Positions 18,446 through 27,010 of a stretch of DNA of 64,000 nt are shown piece after piece. Positions within the stretch are counted from its first letter, which is position 1, and each line of letters begins with the position of its first letter. The notes below the pieces were generated by a model. It was given only the letters and a program-made list of their open reading frames with translations. It did not search any database and was not told where the DNA came from. The DNA lies in NCBI RefSeq assembly GCF_024172185.1, contig NZ_JAMZEC010000001.1, positions 1,984,001 through 2,048,000 of the forward strand, read 5' to 3'. This DNA comes from Nonomuraea roseoviolacea subsp. carminata (GTDB lineage: Bacteria > Actinomycetota > Actinomycetes > Streptosporangiales > Streptosporangiaceae). Both the position numbers and the translations under genes were made by a program.

Positions 18446-19125
18446 CGGCGCACCAGCGCGTACCCGACGCCGTGGACGGTGCGCACCACGTCGGAGCCGA
18501 GCTTGCGGCGCAGCGCCCGCACGTGGCTGTCCACGGTCCGGGTGGCGGCGGCCTCGGAGAAGCCCCACACGTCCGACAGCAGCCGGTCGCGCTCGAAGAC
18601 CTGCCCCGGCCGCTCGGCCAGGCGGCGGAGCAGGTCGAACTCGGTCCTGGTGAGCTGCGCCTCGGTGCCGCGCACGAACACCCGGCGCGCCGCCGTGTCG
18701 ATCTCGACCTCGCCGACGCGGATGACCGTGTCCTCGGCCGCGAGCTGGCCGGCTCTCTCGACCCGGCGCAGCAGCGCGTGGATCCGGGCCACCAGCTCGC
18801 GCATGCTGAACGGCTTGGTGAGGTAGTCGTCGGCCCCCACGCCCAGCCCGACCAGCACGTCGGTCTCCTCGCCGAGCGCGGTCAGCATGAGCACCGGCAC
18901 GGGGCGGGCCGCCTGCATCCGGCGGCACACCTCCAGCCCGTCGAGCCCCGGCAGCAGCCGGTCGAGGATGACCAGGTCGGGCTCGGCCCGGCCGTACTCG
19001 GCCAGCGCCGTCTCGCCGTCCCCCGCCACGCGCACCTCGAAGCCCTCGGCCGCCAGCCGGTCGCGGACCGCCCGCGCGATCGTCTCGTCGTCCTCGACCA
19101 GGAGGACCCGTCGCCGCTCTGCCAC
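18442..19125 (-). CDS. OmpR/PhoB-family response regulator
   Basis: 227 residues from GTG 19125; a GTG at 19161 would add 12 residues. The receiver domain has VLLVEDDE (residues 8-14), D55 in LVILDRLLPG and K in YLTKPF. The winged-helix output domain follows, with LTRTEFDLLRRLAERPGQVF and TVDSHVRALRRKLG. Its stop overlaps the ATG of the kinase-DUF4173 gene as ATGA, so the pair is translationally coupled. It probably regulates its own operon or cell-envelope genes; the signal is unknown. The pseudokinase gene runs divergently 165 bases away. Confidence 0.9.
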   Translation of the reverse strand: MAERRRVLLVEDDETIARAVRDRLAAEGFEVRVAGDGETALAEYGRAEPDLVILDRLLPGLDGLEVCRRMQAARPVPVLMLTALGEETDVLVGLGVGADDYLTKPFSMRELVARIHALLRRVERAGQLAAEDTVIRVGEVEIDTAARRVFVRGTEAQLTRTEFDLLRRLAERPGQVFERDRLLSDVWGFSEAAATRTVDSHVRALRRKLGSDVVRTVHGVGYALVRR

Positions 19126-19289
19126 GGACGAAAGCCTAGGAGTGCCGGGTGCAGACGGCACTCACTGAATCGTGCACATCCGGTGCAGAACGACCGGCCG
19201 CCGGGAAGTGTTCATGCCCGGGTCGCCGGGATGATGGCCGGGGCCGCCGCCGGGAAGCTATCGTCCACCTGGATGGGGGAGATCACGGC

Positions 19290-19958
19290 ATGGGCAAGAC
19301 CACGAAGCTCGCGGGGCGCTACCGGCTGCTGAACCCCCTCGGTGGGGGCGCCGTCCGGCTGGCCTTCGACGAGCCGGCGCACCGCGACGTCGTCGTCCGG
19401 GAGCTGCGCCCGCCGGCGGGGCTGCTGGAGCGGGCCGCCGATGACGCGCGCCGCCTCGCCGCCCTGCGCCACCGCTCCCTCGTGCCGGTCGCCGACGTCG
19501 TGACCGAGGACGGCGCCGTCTGGGTGGTCATGGAGTTCGTCTCGGGGGCGTCGCTGGAGCGCACCGTGGGGTTACGCGGCCCGCTGCCCGCGACGCAGGC
19601 CGCCAGGGCCGGGGTGTGCGTGCTGGAGGCGCTGTCGGCGGCGCACGCCCTGGGGATCGTGCACGGCCGGGTCGATCCGGGCAACGTGCTGCTCACGCCG
19701 ACGGGCCGGGCGCTGCTGACGGGGTTCGGGCTGCCGCAGCCGGAGCTGCGTCCCTCGGCCGACCTGTGGTCGCTGGCGGCCACGCTGCACTTCGCGGTCG
19801 AGGGCCGGCCGCCGGGCGCGTCGCCGGCGCCGGGCGCCGACCCGCTGCGGTCGCTGATCCGCGCGATGCTCGACCCGGCCGGGCCGCCGCCGGTCGAGCT
19901 GGTCTCCGGGACGCTCGGGCGGCTGGCCCTGGACCGCTCCGGCGAGCCCGGATTTTGA
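19290..19958 (+). CDS. Serine/threonine pseudokinase (Pkn-like, catalytic residues lost)
   Basis: 222 residues; ATG 19290 with GGGGGAGA upstream. The fold follows bacterial Hanks kinases: LAGRYRLLNPLGGGAVRLAF (glycine loop, degenerate), RHRSLVPVADV, WVVMEFVSGASLERTV and SLAATLHFAVEGRPP. The key residues are gone. The VAIK lysine is replaced in RDVVVRELR. The HRDLKPEN loop reads HGRVDPGN, with the catalytic Asp missing. DFG reads GFG. It is short, ending soon after the activation-segment region, with no membrane or PASTA domain. A scaffold or nucleotide-sensing role is possible. It is followed by a 63-residue membrane protein on the same strand. Confidence 0.8.
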   Translation: MGKTTKLAGRYRLLNPLGGGAVRLAFDEPAHRDVVVRELRPPAGLLERAADDARRLAALRHRSLVPVADVVTEDGAVWVVMEFVSGASLERTVGLRGPLPATQAARAGVCVLEALSAAHALGIVHGRVDPGNVLLTPTGRALLTGFGLPQPELRPSADLWSLAATLHFAVEGRPPGASPAPGADPLRSLIRAMLDPAGPPPVELVSGTLGRLALDRSGEPGF

Positions 19959-20062
19959 GATACATCGCGAATCGGAACCCCGGCGCGCCCCCACTCGTTG
20001 GACCGGCGACGCAGAATGTGGAAGAGGCGGGGCGCGCGCTCCGCGTTCGGAGGGTGTTGAGG

Positions 20063-20254
20063 ATGTCGCCAGTCCAGAAGTACGCCGTCGGCGCCGGCGC
20101 CGCCGTCCTGCTTTCGCTGATCTTCCTGCCCGGGTGGCTCACGTTGCTGGTCGTCCTCGGCGTCGTGGCCGCACCGGTGGTCGGCTACCTGATGCTCGAC
20201 CCGTCGCAGCGGGAGCGGCTCAAGCGCGCCCGCAGGCGCGGCATCGGCCACTGA
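20063..20254 (+). CDS. Small two-helix membrane protein
   Basis: 63 residues; ATG 20063, with GGAGGG and GAGG shortly before it. One or two hydrophobic helices (AVGAGAAVLLSLIFLPGWLTLLVVLGVVA, broken at P-G) are followed by a strongly basic tail (RERLKRARRRG). No family recognised. Codon positions show the expected GC-rich third bases. It lies 104 bases after the pseudokinase and could be co-transcribed. Function unknown. Confidence 0.6.
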   Translation: MSPVQKYAVGAGAAVLLSLIFLPGWLTLLVVLGVVAAPVVGYLMLDPSQRERLKRARRRGIGH

Positions 20255-20275
20255 ACGGATCCGCGTGGCGGGGGC

Positions 20276-20587
20276 TCAGGCCCCCGCCGCCGCCATCTGG
20301 GCGTGCACCCGCTGGGTGACGCGCCGCTCCACGAAGAACGACAGGAACGGCACCGTGCCGCCCAGCATGATCCCCAGCATGTACGGCCAGCTCCACCGGG
20401 CCTTCATGCCCAGGTTCATGACCGCCACCAGGTAGACCATGTAGAGGAAGCCGTGGACGGGCGCCACGAACTTCGAGATGCCCTCGATGCCGAAGCCGTA
20501 CCTCAGCACCATGGCCGTGCACAGCACGAGCAGCATCACGCCGACGCAGTAGGCGAGCACCCGGAAGGGCTTCAGAGCCGATTCCAC
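20276..20587 (-). CDS. DUF3817 integral membrane protein
   Basis: 103 residues, ATG 20587. It has three helices with the DUF3817 pattern: FRVLAYCVGVMLLVLC, KFVAPVHGFLYMVYLV with a conserved His-Gly, and PYMLGIMLGGTVPFLSFFVERRV. This is a short actinobacterial membrane family, often near cytochrome oxidase or energy genes; no reaction is known. It starts 4 bases after the SURF1 stop, so the two are an operon. That supports a link to respiratory chain assembly by context only. Confidence 0.85.
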   Translation of the reverse strand: MESALKPFRVLAYCVGVMLLVLCTAMVLRYGFGIEGISKFVAPVHGFLYMVYLVAVMNLGMKARWSWPYMLGIMLGGTVPFLSFFVERRVTQRVHAQMAAAGA

Positions 20588-20591
20588 CGTT

Positions 20592-21374
20592 TCAACCTTC
20601 CAGAACGATCTCAGGGGACTGCTTGGGGTGTTCCCGGCCCGTGCGCACGGCGTCGCGGACGAAGTGGAACCACATGAACACGGCGAACCCGGCGAAGATC
20701 CACCAGTTGGCGGCGTAGGCGAGGTTGCGCCAGGTGAACGTGCCGCCGACGACCGGCGGAGCGACCTTGACCTGCGTCAGCGCGCCCGACGGCGGCTGGG
20801 CGACGAGGTAGCCGTCACGGATCCTGCCGCCGTTCCACAGGTTGACGAGCTGGCCGGTGGACACCGTCTGCACCTGCCCCGGCGGCAGCTCCTCGGGCCG
20901 GCGCTGCACGCTGTCGGTGCCCTGCTGCGGCCGCAGCCGGCCCGAGACGGTGACCTCGCCGGACGGGACGGCCAGCCCGGCGGCGTCGGCCGTGGCGGTC
21001 CAGCCGCGCACGACGGGGAGCAGCGTGCCGTCGCCGAGGCGGAGCGGGGTGAGCACCCAGAAGCCCCGGTCGCGGTCGGCCTTGCCGCCGGGCGCGTCCA
21101 CGTCGGGCTGCCGGTCGATGACGAGGAGCTGGCGGGAGGCGTCGTAGACGCCGCTCGCGGTGACGCGCCGCCCGACCGACCTGCCGTCCATCTGCGCGCC
21201 CACCGGGGCGAGCGCGGTGACGGCGACGGGCGCGGGATCGGCCGCCGCGCGCGGCCTGCCGGACTCCTGGAACACCCCGAGCTGCCAGCGGCCGAGCAGG
21301 ATGAACGCCACGAGGACCACCACCGTCAGCAGGTGGAGCCCCAGCATGCGGGGCGAGAGCACGGTCCTCAGCAT
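20592..21374 (-). CDS. SURF1-family cytochrome oxidase assembly protein
   Basis: 260 residues. An N-terminal helix (LHLLTVVVLVAFILLGRWQLG) carries the SURF1 GxWQ motif. An extracytoplasmic beta-rich domain follows (VTASGVYD, LLVIDRQPD, GFWVLTPLRL, VVRGWTATAD), then a C-terminal helix (FTWRNLAYAANWWIFAGFAVFMWFHFVRD). SURF1 helps insert heme into the aa3-type cytochrome c oxidase at the membrane. Actinobacterial versions have this length and topology. It is coupled to the DUF3817 gene downstream and divergent from a small membrane protein gene. Confidence 0.92.
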   Translation of the reverse strand: MLRTVLSPRMLGLHLLTVVVLVAFILLGRWQLGVFQESGRPRAAADPAPVAVTALAPVGAQMDGRSVGRRVTASGVYDASRQLLVIDRQPDVDAPGGKADRDRGFWVLTPLRLGDGTLLPVVRGWTATADAAGLAVPSGEVTVSGRLRPQQGTDSVQRRPEELPPGQVQTVSTGQLVNLWNGGRIRDGYLVAQPPSGALTQVKVAPPVVGGTFTWRNLAYAANWWIFAGFAVFMWFHFVRDAVRTGREHPKQSPEIVLEG

Positions 21375-21491
21375 GCTTCAACGCTATCCGGCGACAGGAC
21401 CGGTCCCGCACCCAGCCCGCCCGCCGATCGGGGGCAGCCGATCGCGAAAAAGGCGCAAAATGCCACAGGTGATCCCGCTAGGCTGCTGCCC

Positions 21492-21674
21492 ATGTCTGAG
21501 CAGCACCAGCAGCCCATCGACCCGGCGGGCACCACGCAGCAGTTCCGCGCCTTCGCGCAGCGCTCCGACCAGGAGGCCGCCGCCGCGCCCAAGAAGTCCC
21601 CCCTCGTCCCGATCATCGCGGTGGTCGCGGCCATCCTCGTCATCGGCATCGCCGCCTTCCTCGTCCTGCGCTAG
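21492..21674 (+). CDS. Small C-terminally anchored membrane protein
   Basis: 60 residues from ATG 21492. Residues 1-37 are polar and Gln/Ala-rich (SEQHQQPIDPAGTTQQF). A single hydrophobic helix (LVPIIAVVAAILVIGIAAFLV) reaches almost to the end, as in tail-anchored proteins. TAGGCT eight to nine bases before the ATG could be a -10 box of a leaderless message, since no ribosome-binding site is seen. It is divergent from SURF1. No known family recognised. Confidence 0.6.
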   Translation: MSEQHQQPIDPAGTTQQFRAFAQRSDQEAAAAPKKSPLVPIIAVVAAILVIGIAAFLVLR

Positions 21675-21811
21675 GCCCTGTCCCGCGCCGGCGCGCCGGG
21701 CCCTGTCCTGCGCCGACCCGCGGCCTCCCGCACGGCGCCGACGGCCCGTCGACGACGACGGCCATCGGCGCTTTTCGCGCGCCCGCGAGAACTTCGTCCG
21801 GCCCATGCCAT

Positions 21812-21825
21812 ACCGACCAGTCGGT
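21812..21825. promoter_or_regulatory. TetR-type operator palindrome
   Basis: ACCGAC-CA-GTCGGT, a perfect 6-bp-arm palindrome 47 bases before the ATG of the flavin monooxygenase. This form is typical of TetR-family operators in actinobacteria. No TetR gene adjoins it, so the repressor would act from elsewhere. Confidence 0.6.
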
Positions 21826-21872
21826 GTCGTGTGTTTCACTGCGAAGGAGGAGGCCGTCCGGGAGGGGGTGCC

Positions 21873-23327
21873 ATGGCCGGGCCCGGAATCGTGATCATCG
21901 GCGCCGGTTTCTCCGGCATCGGCATGGGGATGGGGCTCAGGCGGGCCGGCTACCGCGACTTCGTCGTCCTGGAGCAGGCCGGCGACCTCGGCGGCACCTG
22001 GCGCGACAACACCTACCCCGGCTGCGCCTGCGACGTGCCGTCGCACCTGTACTCCTACTCGTCCGCCCTCGAACCCGGCTGGCCCCGCCTGTTCTCCCGC
22101 CAGCCCGACATCTGGGCGTACCTGCGCCGCTGCGCCGACCGGCACGGCGTCACCCCGCACATCCGGTACGGCGCCCGCGTCGTGTCCCTGGAGTACGACG
22201 AGCGCCGCGGGGGCTGGGAGGTGACCACCGCGGACGGCGAGGTGCTGCGCCCGCGCGCCGTCGTCTCGGCCGTCGGCGCCCTGCGCGTCCCGTCGATCCC
22301 CGACCTCCCCGGCGCGCGGACGTTCGCGGGACCGGCGTTCCACTCCTCGCGCTGGGACCACGGGGTGGACCTGACCGGCAGGCGCGTCGCGGTGATCGGC
22401 ACCGGCGCGTCCGCCGTCCAGTTCGTCCCGCGCATCGCCCCGCGCGTGGCGCGGCTGACCGTCTTCCAGCGCACTCCCCCGTGGATCCGCCCCCGGCCGG
22501 ACCTCGCGCTGCCGCCCCTGGCCAGGAGGGCGCTGCGGCTGCCGGGCGCCGCCAGGACGCTGCGCGACGTCCTGTACTGGCTGCTGGAGGCGCGCGCCCT
22601 CGGCTTCACCGTCCACCCGCGCCTGATGGCCGCGCACGAGCGGGCCGCCCGCGCCCACCTCAGGGCCCAGGTGCCCGACCCGGAGCTGCGCGACCGGCTC
22701 ACCCCCGACTACACGATCGGCTGCAAGCGGGTGCTCGTCTCCAGCGACTACTACCCGGCGCTCACCCGGCCGAATGTCGAGCTGGTCGCCTCTCCCGCCG
22801 CCGGGATCCGGCCGCGCGCCGTCGTGGACGCCACCGGCCGCGAGCACGAGGCCCACGTCATCGTCTACGGCACCGGCTTCCGCGTCACCGACGCCCTGCG
22901 CGAGCAGCGGATCGTCGGCCGGGACGGCGTCGAGCTCCAGGACGCCTGGCGGGAGGGCATCGAGGCGTACTACGGCATCACCACCGCCGGCTTCCCCAAC
23001 CTGTTCTTCCTGCTCGGCCCCAACACGGGGCTCGGGCACAACTCGATCGTGTTCATGATCGAGTCGCAGGTCCGGTACGTGCTCGACTGCCTGCGGCTGC
23101 TGTCCAGGACCGGCGCGCGGGCCCTGGACGTGCGGCCGGAGCGGCAGCGCGCCTTCAACCGCCGGCTGCTGGCCAGGCTCGACCCGCTCGTGTGGAACGC
23201 GGGCGGCTGCCGCTCCTGGTACCTCGACGAGCACGGCGTCAACCGGACGATGTGGCCGGGGTTCAGCTTCGAGTACTGGGCGCGCACCCTGAAGGCGAAC
23301 CCCCGCGCGTACGAGCTGATCCGCTAG
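21873..23327 (+). CDS. Flavin-dependent monooxygenase, Baeyer-Villiger type
   Basis: 484 residues; ATG 21873 with GGGAGGGGG upstream. The FAD Rossmann motif is IVIIGAGFSGIG at the N-terminus, followed by LGGTWRDNTYPGCACDVPSH. The BVMO fingerprint F-x-G-x-x-x-H-x-x-x-W-D appears as FAGPAFHSSRWD. The NADPH-binding Rossmann motif VAVIGTGASAVQ comes next. A late NTGLGHNSIVFMIE segment is usual for this class. It inserts oxygen next to ketones or hydroxylates, using NADPH and O2 in the cytosol; the substrate is unknown. Its promoter has a TetR-type palindrome. The stop TAG overlaps that of the convergent ggt gene in the palindrome CTAG. Confidence 0.9.
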   Translation: MAGPGIVIIGAGFSGIGMGMGLRRAGYRDFVVLEQAGDLGGTWRDNTYPGCACDVPSHLYSYSSALEPGWPRLFSRQPDIWAYLRRCADRHGVTPHIRYGARVVSLEYDERRGGWEVTTADGEVLRPRAVVSAVGALRVPSIPDLPGARTFAGPAFHSSRWDHGVDLTGRRVAVIGTGASAVQFVPRIAPRVARLTVFQRTPPWIRPRPDLALPPLARRALRLPGAARTLRDVLYWLLEARALGFTVHPRLMAAHERAARAHLRAQVPDPELRDRLTPDYTIGCKRVLVSSDYYPALTRPNVELVASPAAGIRPRAVVDATGREHEAHVIVYGTGFRVTDALREQRIVGRDGVELQDAWREGIEAYYGITTAGFPNLFFLLGPNTGLGHNSIVFMIESQVRYVLDCLRLLSRTGARALDVRPERQRAFNRRLLARLDPLVWNAGGCRSWYLDEHGVNRTMWPGFSFEYWARTLKANPRAYELIR

Positions 23328-25093
23328 TCACCGGCCGGCTTGACCACCAGGGCGCTGCCGCCGCCCCGCCGGACCGGCTCGGCCACCGCCCGGACCCGGC
23401 CCGGACCGGTGAACTCCAGCGCCGTCGCCGCGCCGATCTCCGCCACGCTCGCGAAGCTGTGCCGGCGCGCCTCCAGCTCGGCCCGGTGCTCCTCCAGGAA
23501 GGCCGGCTCGGCCTGGGTCTGCGTGGCGTTGCGCTGCGAGGCGCGCGGAGCCGCCACGGCCTCCGGCAGATCCATGCCCCACACGTACCGGTTGAGCAGG
23601 ATCTGCAGCACCGTCGTGATGATCGTCGCGCCGCCGGGCGAGCCGACCGCCAGCACCGGCCGGCCGTCCTGGAAGACGATCGTGGGCGCCATGGACGAGC
23701 GCGGGCGCTTGCCCGGGCCCGGCAGGTTGGGATCGCCCGGGGCGGGGCCGAAGGTGAAGTCGGTCAGCTCGTTGTTGAGCAGCACGCCGCGGCCCGGCAC
23801 GACGATCCCGTTGCCGCCGGTGGACTCGATCGTCAGGTTGTAGGCGACGACGTTGCCCCAGCGGTCGGCCACGACCAGGTGCGTGGTCTCCGGCCCCTCG
23901 GCGGCGGTCGGCGTGGCCGAGCCGCCCGGGGCGGCGCAGCCGCGGTAGTCGCCGTCCGGCTCGCCGGGCCTGGCCGGCTCGGTCATCGCGAGCGGGCCGA
24001 CGAGACAGGCGCGTTCCTTGGCGAAGCCGTCGGACAGCAGCTCCTTCAACGGCACGCCGGGGATGTCGCCGACGTACGCGTTGCGGTCGGCGAAGGCCAG
24101 CCGGGACGCCTCCAGGTACTCGTGCAGGCCGGTCTGCGGCAGCGCCTCGACGATGTTGAGCGCCTCCCCCACGGTCGAGCCGCCGGAGGACGGGGGCGCC
24201 ATGCCGTACACGCGCAGGCCCTTGAAGTCGACGCGCGTCGGCTCACGGGTCAGCGCCCGGTAGGCGCGCAGGTCGGACAGCTCCATCAGGCCGGGGCGGA
24301 CCTTGCGGGTGGCGCCCGGGGCGACGGGCGGCTGCTTGACGGTGGCGACGATCTCCTTGCCGAGCTGCCCGCCGTACAGCCAGCCGGGGCCTCGTCTGCC
24401 CAGCTCGCGGTAGGTGTCGGCGAGTTGCGGGTTCCTGAAGACGGAGCCGACGGGCGGCGGCGCGCCGTTCGGCAGGTAGAGGGCGGCGGTGGAGGTGATG
24501 TCCTTGAACCTGGCCAGGTTCGCCTGGGTCTGGTCGAAGAACGTCTGGTCGACCACGAAGCCCTGCGACGCGACCTCGATCGCCGGCTGGAGCGCCTGCT
24601 TGAGCGAGATCGTGCCGAACCGGCGCAGCGCCAGGTCCCACTGGGCGACCGCGCCGGGCACGCCCGCCGACAGGCCGCTGGTGACGCCCTCCTCGAACGG
24701 GATGCCCTCGAACGTCGTGGAGGTCATGGCTCTGGGGGCGGTCTCGCGGCCGTCGATGGTGTGGACCCTGCGGTGCCTGGCGTCGTAGAGGACGATGAAG
24801 CCGCCTCCGGCCAGGCCGGCGGAGTACGGCTCGGTGACGCCCAGCACGGCGCCGGCCGCCACGGCGGCGTCGACGGCGTTGCCGCCCTGCCGGAGCACGG
24901 CGAGGGCGGCGCGGCTCGCGTCGTGGTCGACGGTGGCCACGGCGCCGCCGTACCCCTCGGCGACGGGCACCTTGCGGGCGGCGGTGGGCTCGGTGAGGAC
25001 AGGACCGGACGAGGGAGCGGCTGCGGCCACCGCGAGTGAGGCGGTGGCCAGCGTGACGAGGACTGCCGCTGCGGGAGCGATCACACGGCGCAT
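23324..25093 (-). CDS. ggt: Gamma-glutamyltransferase (glutathione/gamma-glutamyl hydrolase)
   Basis: 589 residues from ATG 25093, with a signal peptide (VIAPAAAVLVTLATASLAVAAAA). It is synthesised as a proenzyme: large subunit with GGNAVDAAVAAGAVLGV and SAGLAGGGF, then self-cleavage before the nucleophile T403 in PETTHLVVADRWGNVVA. The small subunit has STGGNGIVVPGRGVLLNNE and RPRSSMAPT with the substrate-binding serines. It is secreted and moves or hydrolyses gamma-glutamyl groups, including those of glutathione-like compounds and poly-gamma-glutamate. Full length. It is convergent with the monooxygenase gene and divergent from a two-component system. Confidence 0.93.
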   Translation of the reverse strand: MRRVIAPAAAVLVTLATASLAVAAAAPSSGPVLTEPTAARKVPVAEGYGGAVATVDHDASRAALAVLRQGGNAVDAAVAAGAVLGVTEPYSAGLAGGGFIVLYDARHRRVHTIDGRETAPRAMTSTTFEGIPFEEGVTSGLSAGVPGAVAQWDLALRRFGTISLKQALQPAIEVASQGFVVDQTFFDQTQANLARFKDITSTAALYLPNGAPPPVGSVFRNPQLADTYRELGRRGPGWLYGGQLGKEIVATVKQPPVAPGATRKVRPGLMELSDLRAYRALTREPTRVDFKGLRVYGMAPPSSGGSTVGEALNIVEALPQTGLHEYLEASRLAFADRNAYVGDIPGVPLKELLSDGFAKERACLVGPLAMTEPARPGEPDGDYRGCAAPGGSATPTAAEGPETTHLVVADRWGNVVAYNLTIESTGGNGIVVPGRGVLLNNELTDFTFGPAPGDPNLPGPGKRPRSSMAPTIVFQDGRPVLAVGSPGGATIITTVLQILLNRYVWGMDLPEAVAAPRASQRNATQTQAEPAFLEEHRAELEARRHSFASVAEIGAATALEFTGPGRVRAVAEPVRRGGGSALVVKPAGD

Positions 25094-25189
25094 GGCCTCC
25101 ACGATGGCCCAGGTACGCCCGTCGTGGTAGGGCCCCCTCCGACACTGGACGGACGCGACCGGCCGTCCCGTTGGCCTAGCGTGGGGGAC

Positions 25190-26308
25190 GTGCGAGAGAA
25201 GTCCCGATACGCCCCCGTCCTCGGGCTCGTTGTCGCCGTGGCCCAGGTGGTGGCGTCGCAGGGAGCCGCGTACGGGCAGCTGCACATCAGGAAGCCGCTG
25301 GACGCGCTGTCCTACACGCTGCTGCTGGTGGGGCCGGCGGCGCTGGTGGTGCACCGCAGGTTCCCGGTCGGCTCGGCGGCCGTCGCGCTGCTGGCCACGT
25401 ACGCGTACACGTGGCTCAACTACCCGCTCGGCCCCGTCTACGTCGCGCCGACGATCACGCTGATCACCCTGGTCCTGGTCGGGCGGCGGGCGGTGGCGTG
25501 GAGCTTCGCCGGGGTCACGCTCGTGGTGTTCCTCGCCTACGGGCATTTCGGGACCATGGGGACGCCCGGGCTCTTCCACGACCTGGCGATCACCGCGTTC
25601 ATCATGCTCGTCATGGTGGGCTCCGAGCTGTGGGCGATCGCGCGCGAGCGCCGCGCCCAGCAGCAGCGCACGGCCGACGAGGAGGCCAGGCGGCAGGCCA
25701 GCGAGGAGCGGCTGACCATGGCGCAAGAGCTGCACGACGTGCTCGCGCACAACATCTCGCTCATCCACGTGCAGGCCGCGACCGCGCTGCACCTCATCGA
25801 CGACAACCCCGACCAGGCCCGCACCGCGCTGGCCACCATCAAGACCGCCTCCAAGGAGGTGCTCGGCGAGATGCGCTCCGTGCTCAACGTGCTGCGCGAG
25901 GGCGCGCCGCGCTTCCCCACCGCCGGGCTCGACCGGCTCGACGACCTGGTCGAGCGCTCCGGCCTGGACGTCACCCTGCGCCGCGAGGGCACGCGGCCAC
26001 TGCCGCCGCAGGTGGAGCGGGCCGCGTACCGGATCGTGCAGGAGTCGCTCACCAACGCCGCCCGGCACGCGCCCGGCGCGCGGGTGACGGTCCGGCTGGA
26101 GTACGGCGAGCGGGAGCTGGCCGTCATGGTCACCGACACCGGCGCGACCTCGCCGCCGGAGCTGTCCGCGCACGGCACCGGCAACGGCATCCCGGGCATG
26201 CGCGAGCGCGCCTCCGCCCTCGGCGGCACCCTGGTGGCCGGCCCGTCGGGCGCCGGCTTCCAGGTCTCCGCCCGTCTTCCCCTCCCGCTCTCCCCCGAGG
26301 ACACGTGA
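25190..26308 (+). CDS. NarL-type sensor histidine kinase
   Basis: 372 residues from GTG 25190; the frame extends to 25124 without family sequence. The N-terminal membrane domain has four to five helices with short loops. HisKA_3 follows with the phospho-acceptor H182 in MAQELHDVLAHNISLIHVQ. The HATPase domain reads RIVQESLTNAARHAPGARV and ends with GIPGMRERASALGGTLVAGP. This is the DesK/LiaS-like actinobacterial class that senses membrane or cell-wall state. Its stop overlaps the next ATG by one base (TGATG), so kinase and regulator are coupled. Confidence 0.92.
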   Translation: MREKSRYAPVLGLVVAVAQVVASQGAAYGQLHIRKPLDALSYTLLLVGPAALVVHRRFPVGSAAVALLATYAYTWLNYPLGPVYVAPTITLITLVLVGRRAVAWSFAGVTLVVFLAYGHFGTMGTPGLFHDLAITAFIMLVMVGSELWAIARERRAQQQRTADEEARRQASEERLTMAQELHDVLAHNISLIHVQAATALHLIDDNPDQARTALATIKTASKEVLGEMRSVLNVLREGAPRFPTAGLDRLDDLVERSGLDVTLRREGTRPLPPQVERAAYRIVQESLTNAARHAPGARVTVRLEYGERELAVMVTDTGATSPPELSAHGTGNGIPGMRERASALGGTLVAGPSGAGFQVSARLPLPLSPEDT

Positions 26309-26955
26309 TGATCAGGCTGCTCCTGGCCGACGACCAGGCGCTGGTGCGCGCCGGCTTCCGCGCGCTGCTGGACGCCCAGCCCGACATGACCGTGGTGGCC
26401 GAGGCCGCCGACGGCGCGGAGGCCGTCCGGCTGTCGGCCGAGCACCTGCCCGACGTGGTGCTCATGGACATCCGCATGCCCGGCACCGACGGCCTGACGG
26501 CGACCCGCCGCATGCCGGAGGGGCCGCGCGTCATCATCCTGACGACGTTCGAGCTGGACGAGTACGTCTTCGAGGCGCTGCGCGGCGGCGCCAGCGGCTT
26601 CCTCGTCAAGGACACCGAACCGGCGGAGCTCATCCAGGCGGTCCGCGTGGTGGCGGCCGGCGAGGCCCTGCTCTCGCCGAGCGTGACGCGCCGCCTCATC
26701 GCGGAGTACGCCTCGCGGGCCAAGGAGCCGCTGGCCACCGGGGCGCTGCGCCAGCTCACGGAGCGGGAGCGCGAGGTGCTGACGCTGGTGGGGGCGGGCA
26801 TGACGAACGACGAGATCGCGGCCAAGCTGTTCATGTCGCCGGCCACGGCCAAGACCCACGTGAGCCGCGCCATGATGAAGCTCGGCGCCCGCGACCGCGC
26901 CCAGCTCGTCGTCATCGCGTACGAGTCCGGCCTGGTCAGACCTGGGTGGGTGTGA
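26308..26955 (+). CDS. NarL/FixJ-family response regulator
   Basis: 215 residues, ATG 26308 overlapping the kinase stop. The receiver has LLLADDQALVR at the start, D54 in VVLMDIRMPG, T in ILTTF and K in FLVKDTEP. The LuxR-type HTH (LTEREREVLTLVGAGMTNDE then AKTHVSRAMMKLG) forms the C-terminus. It is the partner of the preceding kinase. Target genes are unknown. The following methyltransferase starts 56 bases later on the same strand and could be in the regulon. Confidence 0.93.
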   Translation: MIRLLLADDQALVRAGFRALLDAQPDMTVVAEAADGAEAVRLSAEHLPDVVLMDIRMPGTDGLTATRRMPEGPRVIILTTFELDEYVFEALRGGASGFLVKDTEPAELIQAVRVVAAGEALLSPSVTRRLIAEYASRAKEPLATGALRQLTEREREVLTLVGAGMTNDEIAAKLFMSPATAKTHVSRAMMKLGARDRAQLVVIAYESGLVRPGWV

Positions 26956-27010
26956 CCGGCGGGGACAAATCCGGTTGAGGGGGGCGGCCGGGAGTTGGAA
27001 GGCTGGCCGT

